Origin: Streptacidiphilus sp. PB12-B1b | GTDB lineage: Bacteria; Actinomycetota; Actinomycetes; Streptomycetales; Streptomycetaceae | DNA length: 64,000 nt | Assembly (NCBI RefSeq): GCF_014084125.1 | Contig: NZ_CP048405.1 | Span: forward strand, 3,534,001 to 3,598,000 | Direction: 5' to 3' | In this document: positions 51,246 to 64,000 of the stretch, piece after piece | Layout of the letters: every line of letters begins with the position of its first letter | Numbering within the stretch: position 1 is the stretch's first letter | Position numbers and translations under genes: made by a program | The notes under the pieces: model-generated | What the model saw: only the letters and a program-made list of their open reading frames with translations | The model's database searches: none | What the model was told of the DNA's origin: nothing

Positions 51246-53438
51246 TCAGGGGGCGACGGACAGGGCGAACAGGTGGATGGCGGGCTGGTCCGGAAGGGTG
51301 ACGCTCTGCACCGTCTTGCCCGCGGTGAGCGGCACGGTGTTGGAGAACACCTGGTAGCTGATGCCGTAGTTGGCGGGCCCGGTCGGGGTGTCGCGGTGGT
51401 CCGTGGTCAGGGCGACCTGCGCGCCGTAGGCGTCCGGGGGAGTGCAGCACCAGTTGGGGAAGCCGAGCTGCCCGGTGCTGGTGCTGCCGTCGGTGTAGGT
51501 CACCAGCACGGTGCCGGAGACCGCGCCGGTCTCCGAGCCGAGGAAGGCCAGGCTGCTGCCCTTGCCGTCGAGGGTGATCTGCTCACCGGTCGCGGCCACG
51601 TTGTCCGGTGTCCCGGCCGCGGCGGTGGGCCAGGTGAAGGTCAGGCCGTGGGCGCTGATCGTGGAGCCCGGGGTCACCCCGGCCTCGGTGGCCAGGGCCT
51701 CGGCGGAGTAGCTGTCGCCGGTGGAGTCGAAGTTGCCCGGAGCGGGCGCGCTCTCCGAGGTGACGCCGACGTTGTTGAAGGCCGAGGCGAGCGTCGGGTA
51801 GGGCACCACGCTGGTGATGGTCTGCTGGCCGCTGACCGAGCCCGCCCCGGCCTTCCCGGCCCGGTAGCTGCCGGTCGCGGTGACGGCGGTGACGGTGGTT
51901 CCGGGGGCCGCGTTCCTGGGGCCCTTGACCGAGACCACGGTGTATCCGGCCGCTCCCGGGTGCACCTTCCGCAGCCGGTCGCTCGCCGGGGTGACCGTCC
52001 AGCCCTTGGGCGCGGTGACGGTCAGCCGGACGTCGGACAGCCGGGTCGGGCCCAGGTCGTCCAGGGTGACCAGGTAGGTGGACGGGTCGGTCACGGTGCT
52101 GACGTTCTGCCAGGTGATGGCCGTGGCGGGCTGGACGTCACGACCGCCGCCCGGGGAGACCCGGTAGATCACGGTCGCGTGCGGCGGGACGTCCGCCGCG
52201 ATCGTCCCGGTGGTCCGGGTGACCGCCTTGGTCAGCAGGTTCTTCAGCTCGAACGACGAGCCCGCGGGCAGCCCGGCGGCCTTGGCCGAGGTGGTGACGG
52301 TCTGCGCCGAGTCGGAGGAGTTGAACAGCGCCACGGCCCGGTCGCCGCCGGTCAGCGGCTTGGAGAGGACGTCGTAGCCGGTGCCCTGGGCGACGATGCG
52401 GCCCTGCAGGCCGAGCGGGTCCTGGTCGACCGCGATGACGTCCTTGTTGCCCAGCGCCGCCAGCGCGCCGGGGGAGAGCCTGGTGAGGTCGGTGCTGGAG
52501 ATCAGCGGCGCGGCCATCATCGCCCACAGCGAGACCTGGCTCTGGATCTCGTCCTGGGTCAGCCCGGAGTCACCGGCGAGCAGGAAGTCGGGGTCGTTCC
52601 AGCGGCCGGGGCGCTGCAGGTCGGCGAGGCCGACGTTGTAGCCGTAGTTGTCCAGGATGGAACTCCACTTGTCCGCGCCGCTCTCCTGGCCGAGCGCGAT
52701 GTCGTCGCCCTCCCGCCAGAGGTTGCCCAGCTGCGCGGACCAGCCGATGACGGAGTCCCAGGCGGAGGTGCCCTCGAAGTAGGCCGGGGCGGAGATCGAG
52801 AAGACCATCGTGCGGCCGCTGTCCAGCAGCGCCTTGCTCATCGCCGCGTAGGTCGCGTAGTACGCCTGCTCGTCGGTCTCGCCGGACGGGGTGGCCACAT
52901 TGCAGCCGTCGAGCTTGACGTAGTCCACGCCCCAGGAGGCGAACAGGTCGGCGTCCTGCTGCCAGTGGTCCTGGGAGCCCGGGTAACCGCCGCAGGTGCT
53001 GCTGCCGGCGTCCTCGTAGATGCCGAACTTCAGCCCCATGGCGTGGAGTTGGCGTCCGACATAGGCCATGCCGTCGGGGAACTTGGACGGGTCGGCGACC
53101 AGGTCGCCGGAGGCGTCGCGGTCGGCGGACATCCAGCAGTCGTCGATGGTGACGGTGTTGTAGCCCTTGGCCGCCAGACCGCTGCTGACCAGGGCCCGGG
53201 CGTTGTCCAGGACGATCTGCTCGTTCTCGCCGCACTGGTAGTAGGACCAGTCGTTCCAGCCCATGGGCGGGGTCGGCGCGTAGTTCGGGTACGGGGCGGC
53301 GGCCGTCGTCGCCGGGTGCGCGGCGGCCGGGGCGGCGGCGCGCGCGGGGGCGGCGAACAGCAGGCCCGCGGAGGCCGTGGCGAGCGCACAGCAGCCCGCC
53401 AGGGTCGCGCGGAACGGCCGGGATACGGGGGGAGTCAC
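51246..53438 (-). CDS. Secreted alpha-galactosidase (GH27) with C-terminal NEW3-like and carbohydrate-binding domains
   Basis: A 730-residue exported glycosidase. GTG 53438 gives a signal peptide (LAGCCALATASAGLLFAAPA). The GH27 TIM barrel starts TPPMGWNDWSYYQCGENEQI. The nucleophile Asp lies in VDYVKLDGCN (about residue 177) and the acid/base Asp in RPGRWNDPDFLLAGDSG (about 282). A beta-sandwich follows. Next comes a NEW3-type domain (TRLSDVRLTVTAPKGWTVTP), then a C-terminal ~190-residue module (FNNVGVTSESAPAPGNFDST, then GYSISYQ-like YGISYQVFSN) resembling a carbohydrate-binding domain. It removes terminal alpha-galactose from plant polysaccharides. A divergent DeoR gene probably regulates it. 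Confidence 0.92.
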   Translation of the reverse strand: MTPPVSRPFRATLAGCCALATASAGLLFAAPARAAAPAAAHPATTAAAPYPNYAPTPPMGWNDWSYYQCGENEQIVLDNARALVSSGLAAKGYNTVTIDDCWMSADRDASGDLVADPSKFPDGMAYVGRQLHAMGLKFGIYEDAGSSTCGGYPGSQDHWQQDADLFASWGVDYVKLDGCNVATPSGETDEQAYYATYAAMSKALLDSGRTMVFSISAPAYFEGTSAWDSVIGWSAQLGNLWREGDDIALGQESGADKWSSILDNYGYNVGLADLQRPGRWNDPDFLLAGDSGLTQDEIQSQVSLWAMMAAPLISSTDLTRLSPGALAALGNKDVIAVDQDPLGLQGRIVAQGTGYDVLSKPLTGGDRAVALFNSSDSAQTVTTSAKAAGLPAGSSFELKNLLTKAVTRTTGTIAADVPPHATVIYRVSPGGGRDVQPATAITWQNVSTVTDPSTYLVTLDDLGPTRLSDVRLTVTAPKGWTVTPASDRLRKVHPGAAGYTVVSVKGPRNAAPGTTVTAVTATGSYRAGKAGAGSVSGQQTITSVVPYPTLASAFNNVGVTSESAPAPGNFDSTGDSYSAEALATEAGVTPGSTISAHGLTFTWPTAAAGTPDNVAATGEQITLDGKGSSLAFLGSETGAVSGTVLVTYTDGSTSTGQLGFPNWCCTPPDAYGAQVALTTDHRDTPTGPANYGISYQVFSNTVPLTAGKTVQSVTLPDQPAIHLFALSVAP

Positions 53439-53500
53439 GGGGCAACCTCACAGGTCGGTCGAGCCTCGGAAGGTGCGGCTGAAGCAGAACCGCTGTGAGT

Positions 53501-53552
53501 TTTCTACGCGTGCCTGCTCGTAGTTGACAAGAGTGCGGGCAAAATGAATAAG
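53501..53552. promoter_or_regulatory. Overlapping divergent promoters, alpha-galactosidase / deoR
   Basis: Plus strand: TTGACA (53524-53529), 17 bp, AATAAG (53547-53552), driving deoR. Minus strand: TTGTCA (53530-53525), 18 bp, TAGAAA (53506-53501), driving the galactosidase. The two -35 boxes overlap, so only one polymerase could bind at a time. Confidence 0.6.
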
Positions 53553-53768
53553 AATGCGCATGAGATGAGCAGTACTGTGCATGCTGGGACGGGTGGTTCG
53601 CCGACCGGCCCCCATGCCGTAACCTTCCTGTCGCCGCCCCCGGCCCGGCGGCGCGGACGGGCGCGCGTGCTCCGGCGGCCCGCGTACGGAGCTATGCTGC
53701 GCACACGTCGGGCATCCTGTGAACGCGTACATCAGAGCGCGGTCCCGGCTGGAGAGGTGGGTCTACGG

Positions 53769-54578
53769 GTGAATCGTCACGAGCGCCTCACCATGCTGCT
53801 CGAACTCCTCAGCGAGCGCGAGAGCATCGCGGTCGAGGAGGCCGCCGAGCGGCTCGGTGTCTCGACCGCGACGGTACGGCGGGACATGGACCACCTGGCC
53901 CAGCAGCAGCTGCTGGTGCGCACCCACGGCGGCGCGGTGGCGGGCAACGTCAGCTACGACCTGCCGCTGCGCTACAAGACCGCGCGGCACGCCGCCGAGA
54001 AGGAGCGCATCGGCCACGCCGCCGCCAAGCTGGTCCGCTCCGGCATGGTCGTCGGCCTGAACGGCGGCACCACCACCACCGAGGCGGCCCGCGCCATCGC
54101 CCTGCGCGGCGAGTCCAGCGGCTCCGGCGACGGCGCGGGCGAGAACCGGGGCGAGGGCTGGACCGCGACCGTGGTCACCAACGCCCTCAACATCGCCTCC
54201 GAGCTGACCGTCCGCCCGCGCATCCGGGTCGTCGTCACCGGCGGCGTCGCCCGGGAGAAGTCCTACGAGCTGATCGGCCCGCTGGCCTCGCACATCCTGG
54301 ACGAGGTCACGCTGGACGTCATGTTCCTCGGCGTCGACGCCCTGCACCACACCCTCGGCGCCACCGCCCACCACGAGGTCGAGGCCGCCACCAACCGGCT
54401 GATGGCCAGCCGCGCGCAGAAGGTCGTGGTGCTCGCCGACAGCTCCAAGCTCGACAGGAGCGCCTTCGCCCGGATCTGCCACGTCCGCGAGATCCACACC
54501 GTCATCACCGACTCGGCCGCGCCCGACGAGACCGTCCAGCAGTTCGAGGAGCAGGGCGTCGCGGTCGTCCGGGTCTGA
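53769..54578 (+). CDS. DeoR-family transcriptional regulator
   Basis: A 269-residue regulator. The N-terminal HTH is RHERLTMLLELLSERESIAV, EEAAERLGVSTATVRRDMDH. The C-terminal sugar-phosphate sensor domain has GLNGGTTTTEAARAIALR, VVVTGGVAREKSYELIGPLA, DVMFLGVDALHH, and LADSSKLDRSAFA. A Gly/Ser/Glu insert (SGSGDGAGENRGE) is unusual. GTG 53769 is used; a GTG 12 bp earlier is possible. It likely represses the divergent alpha-galactosidase and responds to a galactose-derived phosphosugar. Confidence 0.9.
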   Translation: MNRHERLTMLLELLSERESIAVEEAAERLGVSTATVRRDMDHLAQQQLLVRTHGGAVAGNVSYDLPLRYKTARHAAEKERIGHAAAKLVRSGMVVGLNGGTTTTEAARAIALRGESSGSGDGAGENRGEGWTATVVTNALNIASELTVRPRIRVVVTGGVAREKSYELIGPLASHILDEVTLDVMFLGVDALHHTLGATAHHEVEAATNRLMASRAQKVVVLADSSKLDRSAFARICHVREIHTVITDSAAPDETVQQFEEQGVAVVRV

Positions 54579-54584
54579 GCCCGC

Positions 54585-54618
54585 GCCGCCGCCGTTCGGG
54601 TACGTCCGGGGCGGCGGC
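54585..54618. terminator. Putative terminator of deoR
   Basis: GCCGCCGCC / GGCGGCGGC, a 9-bp stem with a 16-nt loop, just downstream of the deoR stop. Confidence 0.5.
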
Positions 54619-54686
54619 CTCCTCCCCGAGCCGCTCACCAGCGCCGACGTGTCGGATGCCGAGCCATCCCGCGAGCCGGACCTCGA

Positions 54687-54716
54687 TTGACGCGGCGGAC
54701 CAGCCATTCCTAGACT
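54687..54716 (+). promoter_or_regulatory. Promoter of leader peptide / LAL regulator
   Basis: TTGACG (54687-54692), an 18-bp spacer, TAGACT (54711-54716). This is one of the best sigma-70-like matches in the window. It would give a ~140-nt 5' leader before the small peptide gene. Confidence 0.65.
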
Positions 54717-54865
54717 CGACCCGGGCAGTGCAAGCCAGTTGGCGCACCCGGGCGGGCCGGAAACGGCTCTGCGGCCCGATTCCGCGCCGACCGGGCGAGC
54801 CGGAGGACATGGGCGCCATGTCACGAGTGCCGAGACCCCGACGCGGCGGGGATGGGGAGACGGTC

Positions 54866-54961
54866 ATGCAGCGAGTGCACGGCAGCAATGCCGTCCAGCT
54901 CATGCTGGTGGCCAGGCTCGACATCGACCTGGTCCGCCGCGCCAGCTGCCTCTGTAGCTGA
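54866..54961 (+). CDS. Short leader peptide (31 aa) with terminal Cys codons
   Basis: ATG 54866 with GGGGAG upstream encodes MQRVHGSNAVQLMLVARLDI DLVRRASCLCS. The core LVARLDIDLVRRAS..C closely matches the actinobacterial putative leader peptides (pattern R-x-H/D-I/V-D-L-x-R-V-x-S-x-x-C). Those usually precede sulfur-assimilation genes and are thought to act by cysteine-dependent attenuation. Here it precedes a LuxR-type regulator instead. I read it as a real small gene, with moderate confidence. Confidence 0.6.
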   Translation: MQRVHGSNAVQLMLVARLDIDLVRRASCLCS

Positions 54962-55135
54962 AACCCTTCGGCCGTCTCGACGCTGACGACAGTTCAGTTC
55001 TGACCGAGGATCACGACCCGGTCCGCGTCGCGCGGTTCCCGTCGGCCGATGCATCGATGCACCCCGTTTCCGGCCCCTGCACGATGGGGAGCGCAGTGTC
55101 GCGCCTCCCGGTCCTGCCCTGCTCCAGGAGAGCGG
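54962..55135. other. Spacer between leader peptide and LAL regulator
   Basis: 174 bp, non-coding. It includes a duplicated GATGCATCGATGCA-type stretch near 55048-55062. No strong terminator hairpin is found by eye, though attenuation would need one. Confidence 0.4.
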
Positions 55136-57973
55136 ATGTCCACGTCTCCCGCACGCCTTGCCACCGACGCCGCCGAGTTCGCCCCCTACAGCCGTGACCT
55201 CGAATTCGCCCAACTGGGCTGCGCCCTGGACCGCTGCCTCGACGGCGCGGGCGCGGTCGTCGTCCTGAACGGTTCGGTCGGCAGCGGCCGCACCGAACTG
55301 CTGCACGCCTTCTCCGACTTCGCCGCCACCCGGGGCGTACGGGTGCTGGTCGCCACCGGCTCCCCGCTGGAGCGGGACTTCCCGCTCGGCGTCGCCCGGC
55401 AACTCTTCCAGAGCGCCGGCCTCGACCCCGACGACCAGGCCGAAGTCGCCATGCTGCTCGAGGACGTGGTGCCGGTCGATCCCCGCACCCGGCCCTCCTC
55501 GGACGCCGCGCTGCGGCCCTCGGCGCGGGCGCTGCACGGCCTGTGCACCATCCTGCTGCGGCTCGCCGAGCGTACGCCGCTGCTGCTGGCCGTCGACGAC
55601 CGCCAGGACGCCGACGCGCAGTCACTGGAGTTCCTGCTCTACCTCGTCCGCCGCACCAGGAACGCCCGGGTGCTCACCCTGCTCAGCTCGCGCGAGACGA
55701 TGACCCCGCCGAACCCCTTCTTCGAGGTCGAGCTGGCCCGCCAGCCGCACCACCGGGGCGTCAAGCTCCGGGTACTGCCGCCGGGCGTGGTCGCCGACAT
55801 GCTGAGCGACCGCTTCGGCGCGCACCCCGGCCGCCGCCACGCCGCCGAGGCCCATGCCCTCACCGGCGGGAACCCGCTGCTGGTACACGCCCTGATGGAC
55901 GATCAGGAGACCGACGGCAGCGGGCAGGCGCTCATCGTCGGCGAGAGCTACCGCCGCGCCCTGATGCACTGCCTGCACCGGATGGACCCGCTGGCGCTGC
56001 GCTGCGCACGCGGCGTGGCCGTGCTCGGCCGCCCGGCCGAGACCGAACTGCTGGCCGATCTGCTGCTGCTCGCCCCCGAGTCGCTCTCCCGCGCCTTCTA
56101 CCTGCTGCACGCCGCCGGGCTGATGGCCGACGGCGGCTTCCGCCACCCCACCGCCGGGGGCGACCTGCTCGCCGCCGTGCACCCCGAGGAGCTCGCCGCC
56201 CTGCACCGGCGCGCCGCCCGGCTGCTGCACGCGGCCGGAGCGGAGCCCGAGCGGGTGGAGGAGCAGAACCGCGCGGCCGGCGGCCACGCCCGCGCCCCCT
56301 GGGCCGTCACCGCCCCGGCCGCACCGGCGGAGTGCGCGCCCGCGGCGGACAGCGCGCCCGAGGCGGCCTTCGCCCCCGAGCCGGTTCTCCCGTCCGAACC
56401 GGTCTTCGCGTCCGAGCTGGCCTTCGCGTCCGAGCTGGCTTTCGCGTCCGAGCTGGCTTTCGCGTCCGAGCCGGTCTTCGCGTCCGCCCCCGGCGCGCCG
56501 GTGGTGATCACCTGCGTGCCCTCGCTGCCCGGGCCCCGCCCGCCCGCGCCCGACGCCGACCCGGCCGAGCAGCTCAGACGCGAGCGGCTCAAGGCCGTCA
56601 CCCACCTCTTCTGGCAGGGCCGCGTGGCCGAAGGCGTGGCCGCGCTGGAGCGGTACGAGGCCGACCACGGCCCGGCGCTGCGCTCCTGGCTCCGCTGCTG
56701 GTACCCCTCACTGCTGCCCCGGGAGGCCCCGCGGACCGGCCCCCGCGAGACGTCGGCCGACGCCCGGCCCGGCGCCGACGACGGCCTGCGCGTCCTGGAG
56801 CAACTCCTCGCCGGCACACCGCCGCAGGAGGCGGCGCTGCGGGCCGAGAGCGTGCTGCGCGACGCCCGACTGGGCCGCACCTCGGTCGAGTCGCTCACCT
56901 CCGCGCTGATGGTGCTGGTCTACGCCGACCGGGCGGACCGCGCCGGGCACTGGTGCGGCCCGCACGCCCAACGTCCCGACGCGCACGGCAATCCGACCGC
57001 GCAGGCGCTGTTCTCCGCGCTGCTCGCGGAGACCGCCCTGCGCCAGGGCGACCTGCGTACCGCCGAGGAGTCGGCCCGCGCCGCGTTCGCCCGGATCCGC
57101 CCGGAGAACTGGGGTGTGGCCGTCGGCTTCCCGCTGTCCACCATGGTCGCGGCCCGCACCGCGCTGGGCCGGTACGAGGACGCCGAACGCTATCTGGCCG
57201 TCCCCGTGCCGGAGGAGATGTTCCGCACCCCGGCCGGACTGCACTACCGCCATGCGCGCGGCAGCTACCTGCTGGCGGTGGGCCGCGCCGAGGAGGCCCT
57301 CGCGGAGTTCCTGGCCTGCGGCGAGACGATGAACCGCTGGGAGCTGGGGCACCTGCCCGGGATCGTGCCCTGGCGGTTGGGCGCGGCCCGCGCCCAACTG
57401 GCGCTCGGCCGCCACCAGGCCGCGCAGGCACTGGCCGACCGCCAGCTCGCCGACCTCGGCCCGTCCGGGCACGCCCGGGTACGCGGCATGGCGCTGTGGA
57501 TCCGGGCGGCGGCCGGTGCCGCCGACGACCGGGCCGCCCTGCTGGAGCAGGCACTGGAGGCGCTGGAGGCCGCCGGTGACCAGGCCCAGGCGTCCGCAGT
57601 GCTGGCCGAGTTGGGCCGGGCGCACCGGGCCGAGGGCGATCCGGGCCGGGCCCGGCTCACCGAACGCCGGGCCCGGACGCTCTCCTCCCGGCTGCTGCCG
57701 TTCGAAGCGGCGCCGCGCCCGGCAGTCGTCGTACCACCCCCCGCCGCCGTGCCGACGCCTGCGGACGGCGACCCGACCCAGCTCAGCGACGCCGAGCGCC
57801 GGGTCGCGGAACTGGCCGTGCACGGGCTGACCAACCGCGAGATCGCCAGGAAGCTCTACATCACCGTCAGCACCGTGGAGCAGCACCTCACCCGGGTCTA
57901 CCGCAAACTCGGCGTGCGCCGCCGGGTCGACCTGCGCTTCTCGCTGGACGGGAGCCGGGAGTTGGCAGGCTGA
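55136..57973 (+). CDS. LAL-type LuxR-family transcriptional regulator
   Basis: A 945-residue regulator. The N-terminal P-loop region is VVVLNGSVGSGRTELLHAFS (from about residue 43), where the usual Walker A Lys is Arg (GxxGxGRT). The Walker B-like segment is LLLAVDDRQDADAQSLEFLL. A middle low-complexity part holds six-residue tandem repeats (FASELA x3-4, near residues 420-450). The long C-terminal part is TPR-like. The LuxR HTH ends the protein: LSDAERRVAELAVHGLTNRE, IARKLYITVSTVEQHLTRVY. LAL regulators often activate adjacent polyketide clusters. It lies directly upstream of the PKS in the same direction. AGGAG precedes ATG 55136. Confidence 0.9.
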   Translation: MSTSPARLATDAAEFAPYSRDLEFAQLGCALDRCLDGAGAVVVLNGSVGSGRTELLHAFSDFAATRGVRVLVATGSPLERDFPLGVARQLFQSAGLDPDDQAEVAMLLEDVVPVDPRTRPSSDAALRPSARALHGLCTILLRLAERTPLLLAVDDRQDADAQSLEFLLYLVRRTRNARVLTLLSSRETMTPPNPFFEVELARQPHHRGVKLRVLPPGVVADMLSDRFGAHPGRRHAAEAHALTGGNPLLVHALMDDQETDGSGQALIVGESYRRALMHCLHRMDPLALRCARGVAVLGRPAETELLADLLLLAPESLSRAFYLLHAAGLMADGGFRHPTAGGDLLAAVHPEELAALHRRAARLLHAAGAEPERVEEQNRAAGGHARAPWAVTAPAAPAECAPAADSAPEAAFAPEPVLPSEPVFASELAFASELAFASELAFASEPVFASAPGAPVVITCVPSLPGPRPPAPDADPAEQLRRERLKAVTHLFWQGRVAEGVAALERYEADHGPALRSWLRCWYPSLLPREAPRTGPRETSADARPGADDGLRVLEQLLAGTPPQEAALRAESVLRDARLGRTSVESLTSALMVLVYADRADRAGHWCGPHAQRPDAHGNPTAQALFSALLAETALRQGDLRTAEESARAAFARIRPENWGVAVGFPLSTMVAARTALGRYEDAERYLAVPVPEEMFRTPAGLHYRHARGSYLLAVGRAEEALAEFLACGETMNRWELGHLPGIVPWRLGAARAQLALGRHQAAQALADRQLADLGPSGHARVRGMALWIRAAAGAADDRAALLEQALEALEAAGDQAQASAVLAELGRAHRAEGDPGRARLTERRARTLSSRLLPFEAAPRPAVVVPPPAAVPTPADGDPTQLSDAERRVAELAVHGLTNREIARKLYITVSTVEQHLTRVYRKLGVRRRVDLRFSLDGSRELAG
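56399..56484 (+). repeat. 18-bp tandem repeats inside the LAL gene
   Basis: About five near-identical 18-bp units encode FASE(L/P)(A/V) repeats. They are in frame, so copy-number changes would not break the gene. Confidence 0.75.
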
Positions 57974-57985
57974 ACCACCCCACCC

Positions 57986-58016
57986 CGTAGGGGGTGCGTA
58001 GGGGTGGCGTACGGGT
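57986..58016. promoter_or_regulatory. Three direct repeats at 11-bp spacing upstream of the PKS
   Basis: CGTAGGGGGT (57986), CGTAGGGGT (57997) and CGTACGGGT (58008) begin exactly 11 bp apart, in the gap between the LAL stop and the PKS start. Direct repeats once per helical turn are the layout of SARP-type activator sites. LAL binding sites are usually palindromic, so the binder may be another protein. Confidence 0.6.
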
Positions 58017-58086
58017 TAGCCCAGGCAGGGCCGCTGAGAAGACTTGTGACCCACAAGGTGATCTTTCTCAGGAGTGGAAGCCCGCG

Positions 58087-64000
<5,914 letters not shown>

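Noticed and set aside
54656..54865. Upstream extension of the leader peptide from ATG 54656
   Set aside because: The extension is Arg/Pro-rich and overlaps the predicted promoter; the ribosome site supports ATG 54866.

Overview
The window is a 64-kb piece of a very GC-rich actinomycete chromosome, most likely from the Streptomycetaceae (Streptomyces, Kitasatospora or Streptacidiphilus). The evidence is frequent GTG starts, 4-bp ATGA/GTGA gene overlaps, a small SepF paralogue, several Tat substrates, a sortase-type LAxTG surface protein, paired SWIM/SNF2 genes, a LAL-type LuxR regulator and a modular type I polyketide synthase. I see no rRNA, tRNA, insertion sequence, prophage or CRISPR array. 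This is a placement from gene content, not a database match.

Layout. 1-3.2 kb: a flavin oxidoreductase cut by the window edge, then a TetR repressor and a 14-TM drug exporter with a clear palindromic operator. 3.2-7.2 kb: SWIM zinc-finger protein and SNF2 helicase. 7.5-11.1 kb: sortase-anchored surface protein, SepF-like protein, MFS transporter. 11.3-14.5 kb: HTH-Mop molybdate protein and modABC. 14.7-22.7 kb: secreted trypsin-like protease, then a tightly coupled operon (flavin amine oxidase, DUF1365, two cyclopropane-fatty-acid-synthase-like methyltransferases, DUF1295 membrane reductase, DNA photolyase) that looks like membrane-lipid remodelling plus light-damage defence. 22.7-28.2 kb: alpha/beta hydrolase, small His-rich protein, DUF4331 protein, Tat-exported small protein, Tat-exported phospholipase C-like enzyme. 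28.4-32.5 kb: RlmG-like methyltransferase, DinB-like and Asp23 proteins, an FAD aromatic hydroxylase. 32.5-35.6 kb: an unexplained four-gene operon that starts with a 64-residue peptide, continues with two proteins of unknown function and ends in a beta-lactamase-fold hydrolase. 35.9-38.0 kb: PRC-barrel/DUF2382 and VOC proteins. 38.1-48.4 kb: phenylacetate-CoA ligase and PaaI thioesterase, HrpB helicase, thiolase plus multifunctional beta-oxidation protein, acyl-CoA dehydrogenase, AurF-like diiron oxygenase. 48.5-54.6 kb: AraC regulator, small proteins, PRC-barrel protein, and a secreted GH27 alpha-galactosidase divergent from a DeoR regulator. 54.7-64 kb: a cysteine-containing leader peptide, a LAL regulator, a three-copy 11-bp-spaced repeat, and the start of a type I PKS (KSQ-AT-ACP loading module, then KS-AT-DH) that runs off the window.

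Three genes (TetR, DUF1365, DUF4331) are each interrupted in a run of five C on the coding strand. In each, one extra C restores a full-length family member, and in two of them a 4-bp overlap with the next gene as well. They are either one recurring sequencing or assembly error or real mutations.

The best candidates for something new are the peptide-headed operon at 32.6-35.6 kb, the leader peptide placed upstream of the PKS regulator, and the lipid-modification/photolyase operon.
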